This document shows positions 1 to 6,187 of a DNA stretch of 9,478 bases, piece after piece. The DNA comes from an uncultured Barnesiella sp. (GTDB lineage Bacteria > Bacteroidota > Bacteroidia > Bacteroidales > Barnesiellaceae_A). The notes below the pieces were generated by a model that saw only the letters and a program-made list of their open reading frames with translations, ran no database searches and had not been told where the DNA came from. Within the stretch, counting starts at the first letter, position 1, and each line of letters begins with the position of its first letter. The stretch lies in assembly GCA_904502265.1 (NCBI GenBank), contig CAJGDT010000052.1, positions 1 through 9,478 of the forward strand, given 5' to 3'. Both the position numbers and the translations under genes were made by a program.

Positions 1-2
1 AA

Positions 3-125
3 CTGAATGAGCAAATAATAGCTAATAAGCAGAGGGGTTATGTGCCACTGCTGAATGGTATAGCAGACTATGTGGGAGGTATGGCAGATAATAAAAGGAA
101 AAATAAAATGAATAATGGAATATGA
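3..125 (+). CDS. 3' end of an unidentified, probably phage-derived gene
   Basis: An open frame enters from the left edge and runs to a TGA at 123-125, giving the last 40 residues of a protein whose start lies outside the window. The tail contains GIADYVGGMADNKRKNK and ends in a Lys/Asn-rich stretch. I do not recognise the family. Support for its being a real gene comes from its end: the TGA overlaps the ATG of the next ORF (ATGA at 122-125), and the same arrangement recurs at 373-376, as expected for translationally coupled genes in a compact phage or mobile-element operon. The Gly-rich, strongly basic tail would suit a virion or DNA-associated protein, but that is only a guess. Confidence 0.5.
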   Translation: MNEQIIANKQRGYVPLLNGIADYVGGMADNKRKNKMNNGI

Positions 126-376
126 AAGAGATGATGAACGGAAATGAAATAGCTACGACGGAGAATGATGTGAGAGCTTGCTTGCGCGATATGTGCTGTT
201 GTATGCGTCGAGAGAAATATAAGAGAAAGAGGTCGCCTTTGTATAAGTTGCTTTGCTCGTGGTTTGTTCCTCGAAATGAGCAAGATATGATGTGTTATAT
301 GAGACGATATAGGGCGTGGAGTAGATTGCCCATGCTCATTGTGGAACGAATAAAGAGAGAGGAGAAAAGTGTATGA
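122..376 (+). CDS. small Arg/Cys-rich hypothetical protein (84 aa), phage-type operon
   Basis: This 84-residue protein is of unknown function. It is strongly basic, with clusters such as RREKYKRKR at residues 29-37 and YMRRYRAWSR at 59-68. It has six cysteines (C20, C25, C26, C27, C45, C58), including a CCC triplet. There is no signal peptide, and the cysteine spacing does not match a zinc ribbon I know. The ATG is fixed by the ATGA overlap with the preceding gene, and the stop overlaps the following ATG at 373-376, so all three genes are probably translated as a coupled set. Basic residues suggest nucleic-acid contact, and the cysteines suggest metal or a membrane-proximal role; neither can be settled. 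Coding reality rests on the precise overlaps at both ends. Confidence 0.6.
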   Translation: MKEMMNGNEIATTENDVRACLRDMCCCMRREKYKRKRSPLYKLLCSWFVPRNEQDMMCYMRRYRAWSRLPMLIVERIKREEKSV

Positions 377-936
377 AAAGAGCAGAACGATTGCGAGAAT
401 TGTTGGTGGAAGATGATTTCTTTGATGAGGATATGCTGAGATATTTACATGATGTTACTCAGCGTAAGGGGTCCATACGGGAAGAAAGATTGGATGAGAA
501 GGGCAAAGGAATACCTTTGTATGGCTATGAAAACGGGCCTACGATGGAAAAATTTATGAGGCATGCTGTATTAGAGAACGCACCGAAACTTCCGAATCTA
601 ACGCCGGAGCATAGCCTTTATCAAAAGTCTCGTGGTGAGGATGTTTATCCACAAGATAGATATATGTACTATCCTAATAGAGATCCTTACAATGTTCCCC
701 AAGAACTTAAGATGGATGATGTCCGATTGCGAAATGAACTTTTGCTACCACGCTTGGTTGAGAGCATTGCAACTCCTGTCAAGGTTGCGCAGGAGGCAGG
801 TATCCGTAAAACTCCACACAACGAACAAGAGGCGATAACCCGATTTGATGATGGTGTGAGTGCGGCTATCAAGCAAACGGGTTTGTCGTGGAAATATCTT
901 TTGAAGAATGCGCAAAAGAAGTTTACTGCTGATTAA
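373..936 (+). CDS. N-terminal part of a phage polyvalent/ejection-like protein, ended by an in-frame TAA
   Basis: This ORF encodes 187 residues, starting at the ATG that overlaps the previous gene's TGA. It is hydrophilic, with a charged N-terminus (MKRAERLRELLVEDDFFDED), a Tyr/Pro-rich middle (DRYMYYPNRDPYNVP, near residues 95-109) and a helical C-terminal part ending KNAQKKFTAD. No catalytic motif is visible. The TAA at 934-936 is followed, in the same frame and with no other stop, by 22 codons of lysine/glutamate-rich helix-like sequence (EKQKEIQKEIDEIGEEY) and then by the 501-residue ORF at 1003. I infer that this is the N-terminal piece of a roughly 711-residue protein broken by one nonsense change. 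If the stop is real and tolerated, the product would be a separate small protein. The family call comes from the downstream half. Confidence 0.65.
   Translation: MKRAERLRELLVEDDFFDEDMLRYLHDVTQRKGSIREERLDEKGKGIPLYGYENGPTMEKFMRHAVLENAPKLPNLTPEHSLYQKSRGEDVYPQDRYMYYPNRDPYNVPQELKMDDVRLRNELLLPRLVESIATPVKVAQEAGIRKTPHNEQEAITRFDDGVSAAIKQTGLSWKYLLKNAQKKFTAD
934..936 (+). other. in-frame TAA interrupting a continuous phage reading frame
   Basis: The codons before it (ACT GCT GAT) and after it (GAG AAG CAG AAA GAG ATA) keep the same frame from 373 through 2508, and this is the only internal stop. The residues on both sides look like one continuous charged helix. One base change from AAA, CAA or GAA would produce this TAA. 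It could be a nonsense mutation, a sequencing error or, less likely, a readthrough site. Confidence 0.75.
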
Positions 937-1002
937 GAGAAGCAGAAAGAGATACAAAAAGAGATAGATGAAATAGGCGAGGAATATAGTGCCATACCGC
1001 CT

Positions 1003-2508
1003 ATGAAAGGTATGGCGCAGATAGGAGCTATTGGCGCAAACGTTGTAGGAATAGCATTGCCTACGGTAATAGCCGGCGCCCTATTGAGTCCACCTGCGGC
1101 TGCAGCGGTAGGCGGTGCATTGACTACACTTGATATGGCCGGTACTGCCTCTCAGGCTAATATGGAGATAGATAGTTATGAGCGTACTACCGGTAATAAG
1201 GTGAGCGAGAATGATAGAGCCGCTTATACGGCAGCGAGTGTAGCAACCGATGCCATTATGAATGTATTGATGGGGTCGAAGGTGCTCAAAAATGCAACGC
1301 CCGGTGTGCGTGATGCGCTGTCGAAAGAGTTGAAAGAGAAAATCATGAAGAACCCTGTAGCGCAACAAGAGTTTAATGCTATGACCCGACAAGTGCTGAA
1401 GAATGAAATGAAAAACATGCCCTATGAGGTAGCTGAGAGTATGGCGAAGTCGGGTGTAGAGGCCGGTGTGGCGTCGGGTGCGATGGAGAGCGAAAAGAGT
1501 ATCTATACGGGAGAAGCTCCTGAATTGGAGCGTGTAATAAACTCTGTGATAGGCGGTTTTGCATCGGGTATGGTGCAGGGTGTAGTAGGAGGAGCAATGG
1601 CTCCAATGCAAAAACATCAGGAACGGATGGCAAAGGATGATGTGTACTACGTGAGTAAGATGAATGATGCAAAGGGCCAAGAGTTGCCAATAAGTGAGAT
1701 AGAGCCTCGCTCGTTGCGAAATGAAGGAAAGAGTACCTATGTGCAAGGAGTGGTAAGCCCATCGACCGTAGGTGCCTCGATAGATGGCGAGCATGATGTA
1801 CGCAACATATCGGTAGGCTCGTACAGAAAGGCTCATGAACAAGGTGCTACCACAGACAAGTTGGATGGATGGAGTGTAGATGCTGCGCGTATGAATGACT
1901 ATGAAAAGAAGTGGAGCGATGCTACACAAGGTTGCAGTGATGAAGAGTACTATGCTATGCGCAATGAGGTTGTACAGAGTATCGCAGCCGATATGGGAGT
2001 GCCGGTGACGGTGTATCGTTCGTATCGCGATTTGCCGGAAAGACTAAAGAATGAACCTAACATGGGCGAGAATGGTGCTGTTACCGTCAATCATGATGGT
2101 ATATATGTGATACTTGATAATTGTGAGGATATTACAGCCTCAAACTTGTCGGCCGTGTTGCGTCATGAGGCTGCCGGACACTATGGCTTACGTAAACTAT
2201 ATGGCAGTAAAGAGGCTTATGAGGCCGATTTGGATAAAATAGGTGCGCCTGTATATGGTGGCAGAAAGGATTATGAGGAAGCGATGTCGTTGCAGGCCGA
2301 GCGTCGCGACCAATATCAAGGTCACAGCAACGATGAGAATGTAGAACGGGTGTATGAGTTGTTGCGCAAGAGTGAGGAAAACCTGCGCAATACGACGGTG
2401 AACGAGTTGCGTAGTTTACCCGGTAAGCGATTACTTGACTATCTGTTATTGGATGGGAAGTCGATGCCTACGTTGTATGACATAGAGCAGAAACGCCCAG
2501 GATTGTAA
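1003..2508 (+). CDS. C-terminal part of a phage polyvalent/ejection-like protein with a putative HEAAGH metallopeptidase domain
   Basis: This ORF encodes 501 residues from the first ATG after the interrupting TAA; the coding frame itself extends back to 937. Residues 4-45 are Gly/Ala-rich and hydrophobic. They are followed by a pattern (TASQANMEIDSYERTTGNK, then alanine-rich helices) that I associate with phage ejection or internal virion proteins. A second Gly-rich hydrophobic segment spans 178-202. From about residue 310 comes a predicted zincin-like domain: a strand pair (GAVTVNHDGIYVIL), then AVLRHEAAGHYGLRKLYG with H388, E389 and H393. HExxGH followed by GLR and LxG resembles, from memory, metallopeptidase domains in phage polyvalent proteins. 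Dipeptidyl peptidase III also uses HExxGH, so the one-residue-longer spacing is not disqualifying. It ends 5 bases before the convergent thiamine pyrophosphokinase stop. Substrate and activity are unknown. Without its N-terminal part it may be a pseudogene. Confidence 0.7.
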   Translation: MKGMAQIGAIGANVVGIALPTVIAGALLSPPAAAAVGGALTTLDMAGTASQANMEIDSYERTTGNKVSENDRAAYTAASVATDAIMNVLMGSKVLKNATPGVRDALSKELKEKIMKNPVAQQEFNAMTRQVLKNEMKNMPYEVAESMAKSGVEAGVASGAMESEKSIYTGEAPELERVINSVIGGFASGMVQGVVGGAMAPMQKHQERMAKDDVYYVSKMNDAKGQELPISEIEPRSLRNEGKSTYVQGVVSPSTVGASIDGEHDVRNISVGSYRKAHEQGATTDKLDGWSVDAARMNDYEKKWSDATQGCSDEEYYAMRNEVVQSIAADMGVPVTVYRSYRDLPERLKNEPNMGENGAVTVNHDGIYVILDNCEDITASNLSAVLRHEAAGHYGLRKLYGSKEAYEADLDKIGAPVYGGRKDYEEAMSLQAERRDQYQGHSNDENVERVYELLRKSEENLRNTTVNELRSLPGKRLLDYLLLDGKSMPTLYDIEQKRPGL

Positions 2509-2513
2509 CAGCG

Positions 2514-3143
2514 TCAATATGCTACATAGATGAGGAAAGTGCCGTCGGCCGTGATAATGCAACGGTCGGCGGTTGCTTCGTTAAGTGTGCCTTGCCACCA
2601 GTTGTTGAAGGGACGGATAGGGTATTGCAAGCCCTGCGCCGAAAGCTGGGTACAACCAAAGTTAAAGATAGAAATCTGCTGGCCGGGATGGGTTATGAGA
2701 GTGGTATTGCCTTGAGTGGGAATAAATACACCGTGGTCGGTATATATGCGAGCCATAACCCCTTGGCTGAAGTATTCAATGAGAAGGCTGATGTTGCCGA
2801 GCGAGTGGTCATCGCGCCTGCCTGTAGCACCAACAATAGCAATGTCATGTGTACCTTTTTCGGCGAGATACTTTACGGCCTTGGTCTGGTCGTTGGTCTC
2901 TTGGCATGAAGAGATGATGATGCGCGAAGCGAATTGCTCGCGAATGTCGTCGGCAATAGAATCGCCGTCACCAATGATGATGTCGAAGGGCTTGCCTGTA
3001 GGTACATATTTGTTGGCAGCACCATCACAAATGATGATTGATTGTGCCATGTCGAGTACCTCAAGCGGTAGTTGAGCTTGAGGATATTCTCCATTGCCGA
3101 GAATAACGGTCGAGGGATATTTATAGGGATCTATTATGTTCAT
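2514..3143 (-). CDS. thiN: thiamine pyrophosphokinase
   Basis: Thiamine pyrophosphokinase transfers pyrophosphate from ATP to thiamine, giving the cofactor TPP directly in the cytosol; this is the salvage route and does not pass through ThiL. At 209 residues it has the usual length. The family landmarks are in order: CDGAANKY (39-46), the acidic IIGDGDSI (56-63; other members often have GDFDS), ETNDQTKAVKYL (82-93), and GATGRRDDHSLGN (105-117), which supply metal, ATP and thiamine contacts. The C-terminal half is the expected beta-rich thiamine-binding domain. It is last in the operon. Its ATG lies inside the end of the transporter gene (23-base overlap), and no later start is sensible because the next Met is residue 32. 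The coupling suggests that imported thiamine is trapped immediately. The alternative name tnr3 is used for the Bacteroides gene. Confidence 0.93.
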   Translation of the reverse strand: MNIIDPYKYPSTVILGNGEYPQAQLPLEVLDMAQSIIICDGAANKYVPTGKPFDIIIGDGDSIADDIREQFASRIIISSCQETNDQTKAVKYLAEKGTHDIAIVGATGRRDDHSLGNISLLIEYFSQGVMARIYTDHGVFIPTQGNTTLITHPGQQISIFNFGCTQLSAQGLQYPIRPFNNWWQGTLNEATADRCIITADGTFLIYVAY

Positions 3144-3711
3144 TTTTCATGATTTTGAGCCAATTGATATAACCCAGTACAGCAATAACGATGTAAAGGG
3201 CATACAAGCCGGCGTAGAAGTATATACCTTTGTATATGTATAGTCCTACAGAAATGATGTCAACTAATATCCACACCCACCATTGCTCGATGTACTTTCG
3301 TGCCAGCATCCACATAGCAGTGATACTGAGAGCAGTAGATAGTGCATCCCAAGCCGGAACGTTGCTGTCGGTGTAGTGGAGTAGTATGTTGTAAATTAAA
3401 GCAAACAAGCAGATGGTTATAGCCGTTGAGTAAATGTATGTGCGGCGAGGAGCGTGAGTAATGGGTAGCTCAACTTGTCGGCGATGTTTGTTCTTGAATG
3501 TCCAAACCAAGTATCCGTAAATGCCTGCAATGATGTAATAGGCATTAATACCCATATCGGCATACAATCCGGCGTTGTAGTATACGCCCAACGATACTGC
3601 AGGCATGATAATACCCATAATCCACAGCAGACGGTGAGCCTTGTACTCATAGTATAGGTATATGAGTCCTACAATTGTGCCGAATATTTCAAGAGCTAAA
3701 TTCCAATCCAT
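3121..3711 (-). CDS. pnuC: PnuC-family vitamin transporter, probably thiamine-specific (PnuT-like)
   Basis: This is a 196-residue inner-membrane protein with about seven hydrophobic segments. The PnuC signature is near the C-terminus: an EQWWVW segment at 142-147, then DIISVGLYIYKGIYFYAGLY (151-170) and a closing GYINW (180-184). The N-terminal half shows the matching repeat (WIMGIIMPAVSLGVYYNAGL, 30-49, and IYGYLVW, 64-70). Family members are facilitators driven by intracellular phosphorylation of the substrate; PnuC carries nicotinamide riboside and PnuT carries thiamine. Overlap with the thiamine pyrophosphokinase gene argues for thiamine, as in the Bacteroides pnuT-tnr3 arrangement, but residues alone do not prove it. 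I chose MDWNLALEIFG at 3711, 4 bases after the TatD stop, because the longer start at 3765 would overlap tatD and add a non-membrane tail. Confidence 0.9.
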   Translation of the reverse strand: MDWNLALEIFGTIVGLIYLYYEYKAHRLLWIMGIIMPAVSLGVYYNAGLYADMGINAYYIIAGIYGYLVWTFKNKHRRQVELPITHAPRRTYIYSTAITICLFALIYNILLHYTDSNVPAWDALSTALSITAMWMLARKYIEQWWVWILVDIISVGLYIYKGIYFYAGLYALYIVIAVLGYINWLKIMKNEHNRSL

Positions 3712-3715
3712 TGTA

Positions 3716-4483
3716 TTATAAGTTGAATAGCGTGCGAGTGTTGTGTGTTGTAGCCTTGTCGACATCCTCGATTGTGATATCTAATATTTGAGCGATACGA
3801 GCGGCCATGTGTGGTATGTAGGCCGGTTCGTTGCGCTTGCCACGGTGAGGGGTGGGGGCGAGGTAAGGGGCATCGGTCTCAAGCAAAATGCGGTCGATGC
3901 CAATAGCTGTGATGAGGTTGTCGAGGTGGGCATTCTTGAATGTGACAATGCCATTGATGCCAAAGTAGAAGTCGCCTACTTCGCGACGGATAGTTGCAAC
4001 TTGCTCGGGAGTGCCGGTGAAACTGTGGAATACGCCACGCACAGAGTTGTAAGGAAACTGCTTGAGTACCTTGATTGTTGTATCGAGTGCCTCGCGACAG
4101 TGGATAATGATGGGGAGTTGTAGTTCTTGCGCCCAACGAATCTGCTCGGCAAAGGCTATGCATTGCTCGTTGTGGTAGGATTTGTCCCAATATAAATCAA
4201 TACCGATTTCGCCTACAGCGCAGTATTTGTGAGTATTGAATAAAGGACGTATGGCCGCTAATTGCTCGGCATATTGAGGTGTAACCGATGTGGGGTGTAA
4301 TCCCATAGCGGCATAACAACGAGTAGGGTACTGATTGATAGTATTGTGTAGAGCATCAATCGATTCGAGATCGACATTGGGTAAAATCATGGCACTGACA
4401 CCATTGCTGACAGCGCGGTTGATAACCTCGTTGCGGTCACTGTCGAACTCCTCCATGTATATATGTGTGTGGCTATCAATCAT
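3716..4483 (-). CDS. tatD: TatD-family metal-dependent hydrolase (YcfH-type putative DNase)
   Basis: This 255-residue protein is of typical length for the family and carries the full metal-binding set: HTH in MIDSHTHIY (H5, H7), E92 in AVGEIGIDLYWD, H128 in PIIIHCREA, H153 in VFHSFTGT and D204 in LLETDAPYLAP, followed by PHRGKRNEP (212-220). The fold is a TIM-barrel amidohydrolase with a two-metal site. Characterised members are 3'-5' exodeoxyribonucleases linked to DNA repair or D-aminoacyl-tRNA hydrolysis; which applies here is unknown. It is probably soluble and cytoplasmic. I start it at ATG 4483, directly before IDSHTH, because the longer start at 4537 would run back into the upstream gene. 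It sits 5 bases after that gene's stop. The TatD name is historical and does not imply protein export. Confidence 0.93.
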   Translation of the reverse strand: MIDSHTHIYMEEFDSDRNEVINRAVSNGVSAMILPNVDLESIDALHNTINQYPTRCYAAMGLHPTSVTPQYAEQLAAIRPLFNTHKYCAVGEIGIDLYWDKSYHNEQCIAFAEQIRWAQELQLPIIIHCREALDTTIKVLKQFPYNSVRGVFHSFTGTPEQVATIRREVGDFYFGINGIVTFKNAHLDNLITAIGIDRILLETDAPYLAPTPHRGKRNEPAYIPHMAARIAQILDITIEDVDKATTHNTRTLFNL

Positions 4484-4488
4484 AGCTC

Positions 4489-5181
4489 TTATTTCTCGTT
4501 CTTGCGATAATAATATATAATGCCATACTCGCGACACTTGTCGAGGCGTTGTTCTAGGGGTAGGTTGCTAAAGTATGCTTCTACTTGATTCCAAATATCA
4601 AGAAGAATAGCATCGACCTCGGCACGTTGCTCGTTGAGTTTTTCAAGCGAACGTTGCATTTGCTTTTTGTAACGTTCGCGAGAGTAACGCGCTTCGGTAA
4701 AGATGTCGTAGTGAACCTTAACCTTGGCAATGGTGGGGTTGTATATGGGTGTTCCACCACGACGTGCCAACCGCTCATTTTCACCCGTGATAATACGCTC
4801 GCCCCACTCGATAAGAGCCTGTTCGGTAGAGAGGTCGGGTAGGGTGAAATCGTTGGGATCGAGTTTGTATAGTGTCTTGTGCTCGGCTTTTATTTCGTTA
4901 CGTTGTACCGTCATATTGAGTACTTGTATAAAGTGTGAAATATAGAGCCGAGCCATCTTGCTAAGAGGCTGAAACTGAGTGTTGCACTTGGCCATTTCGT
5001 CGTAATGAAAACGAAATTGCTTGACCGAAGCTACAAACCGAGGCAAAACAACTTTGGCAAGGTTGAGCGACTTGAACGATGCGGGTTGCCTGTCGGGTGT
5101 TTGCTTGATTTCCATAGCAACCGCCTTTTCAAGGGCAGCCATGCGAGCGGCATCGGTTTTGGGTAAACGGCGATATGGCAT
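4489..5181 (-). CDS. hypothetical protein, 230 aa, helical (Bacteroidales-type conserved gene)
   Basis: I do not know its function. The N-terminus MPYRRLPKTDAARMAALEKA looks familiar from uncharacterised Bacteroidales proteins, but I can attach no domain name. It is largely alpha-helical and soluble, with no signal peptide or membrane segment. Visible parts are a basic N-terminal helix, an aromatic segment (FVASVKQFRFHYDEM, 49-63), a short Gly-rich turn RRGGTPIYNP (about 140-149) and a charged C-terminal helix running from SRERYKKQMQRSLEKLNEQR through EVDAILLDIWNQVEAYF. It ends EYGIIYYYRKNEK. The ATG is 1 base after the prenyl synthase stop, and its stop is 5 bases before tatD, so it is co-transcribed and probably translationally coupled. 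Position between isoprenoid and nuclease genes gives no clear functional hint. Because of the tight packing and sustained coding character I am confident it is a real gene. Confidence 0.88.
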   Translation of the reverse strand: MPYRRLPKTDAARMAALEKAVAMEIKQTPDRQPASFKSLNLAKVVLPRFVASVKQFRFHYDEMAKCNTQFQPLSKMARLYISHFIQVLNMTVQRNEIKAEHKTLYKLDPNDFTLPDLSTEQALIEWGERIITGENERLARRGGTPIYNPTIAKVKVHYDIFTEARYSRERYKKQMQRSLEKLNEQRAEVDAILLDIWNQVEAYFSNLPLEQRLDKCREYGIIYYYRKNEK

Positions 5182-5182
5182 A

Positions 5183-6160
5183 TTAGTGGTCTCTATTCAT
5201 CAAAGACTTGGCGAGAGCCAAAAGTGGAAGTTTGCGGTCTTCAGGAACGAGGATTTCGTTCATGCAATCGAGAGCGGCGTTGTAGAATGTCTCAGCTTTC
5301 TCTTTGCAGAGATTGTTGATACCCAAGTTGTTGTAAACATTGACAACGGCGTCGATTTTTTCGCGGGGATCGGCATCGTTGCTACCGATGTATTTCTTGA
5401 GTGTATCGGCATCTTTACCCTCGGCCAAGCGCATTGCCTCGATGAGCATGAAGGTCTTCTTGTCGTTGGTAATGTCGCCACCGATGTTTTTACCGAAAAT
5501 AATGGGGTCGCCGTATACGTCGAGGTAGTCGTCTTGTAGTTGGAAAGCCAGTCCGAGATTTTCACCGAAATGGTAGAGAGAGTTGGCTTGTGCAATGGGA
5601 GCACCGGCAATGATGGCACCAATTTTGAGTGCACAACCCAGTAATACGGCTGTTTTGAGACGTATCATGTTGAGATATTCGTCGGTGGTAACGTCTTTGC
5701 GAGACTCAAATTCCATGTCGAATTGTTGTCCTTCGCATATCTCAAGAGCAGTCTTGAGGAATGTCTCCAAAACGGCAGGCATGAAGCGGGGAGTGACTTG
5801 CGAGATGAGTTGTGTAGCAATGATTTGCATGGCGTCGCCCGAGAGTATGGCATGGTTTTCGTCCCACATTTTGTGTACAGTGGGTTTGCCACGACGCAAG
5901 TCCGACTTGTCCATCACGTCGTCGTGAAGGAGTGTAAAGTTGTGGAACATTTCAAGACCGATAGCCGGCTTAACGGCTTGGTTGATGTCGCCACCAAAGA
6001 GTTCGCATGCCATGAGCATGAGTACGGGGCGGATACGCTTTCCACCTAATGAGAGTTCATAACGTATGGGAGCGTAGAGGGAGTCGGGTTGTTGAGGGTA
6101 TTCGATGTTGTCGAGTGCGTTGTTTATAATATCGACGTATTCCGAAATTTTTTGATTCAT
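5183..6160 (-). CDS. trans-polyprenyl diphosphate synthase (farnesyl/geranylgeranyl type)
   Basis: This enzyme condenses isopentenyl diphosphate with an allylic diphosphate to make the C15 or C20 precursor for undecaprenyl carrier and menaquinone side chains. At 325 residues it is complete. Landmarks are GGKRIRP (39-45), the first Asp-rich motif LLHDDVMDKSDLRRGKPT (77-94, DDxxD at 80-84), KTA (169-171), the second motif FQLQDDYLDVYGD (206-218, DDxxD at 210-214) and GKNIGGDITNDKKT (223-236). The first motif has no two-residue insertion and has Phe at the fifth position before it (F75). That combination is described for archaeal-type GGPP synthases and does not match the usual bacterial IspA. 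Product length therefore stays open: FPP or GGPP is likeliest, and a longer chain is not excluded. It lies 27 bases after the coiled-coil gene and 1 base before the next start. Confidence 0.92.
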   Translation of the reverse strand: MNQKISEYVDIINNALDNIEYPQQPDSLYAPIRYELSLGGKRIRPVLMLMACELFGGDINQAVKPAIGLEMFHNFTLLHDDVMDKSDLRRGKPTVHKMWDENHAILSGDAMQIIATQLISQVTPRFMPAVLETFLKTALEICEGQQFDMEFESRKDVTTDEYLNMIRLKTAVLLGCALKIGAIIAGAPIAQANSLYHFGENLGLAFQLQDDYLDVYGDPIIFGKNIGGDITNDKKTFMLIEAMRLAEGKDADTLKKYIGSNDADPREKIDAVVNVYNNLGINNLCKEKAETFYNAALDCMNEILVPEDRKLPLLALAKSLMNRDH

Positions 6161-6187
6161 AATATATTGTGAAGTTAGTTAATTATC

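Noticed and set aside
934..936. Recoding of TAA as a sense codon in a phage genetic code
   Set aside because: The same gene appears to end in TAA at 2506-2508 just before a host gene, and the phage recoding I know of usually concerns TAG or TGA; a point mutation is simpler.
1081..1929. 282-codon open frame on the minus strand inside the phage gene
   Set aside because: It lies wholly antisense to a better-supported coding frame with recognisable motifs. Its His/Tyr/Arg-rich composition is what reverse reading of this gene gives, and it has no start context or neighbours.
3712..3765. Longer start for the PnuC-family transporter at 3765
   Set aside because: It would overlap the end of tatD by 50 bases and add an 18-residue polar leader not expected in this family; the ATG at 3711 begins directly before the first membrane segment.
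4484..4537. Longer start for the TatD-family gene at 4537
   Set aside because: TatD proteins begin almost immediately before the HxH motif, and the longer start would overlap the upstream gene.
5021..5539. 172-codon open frame on the plus strand
   Set aside because: Antisense to the hypothetical gene and the prenyl synthase, both well supported; it crosses their junction.
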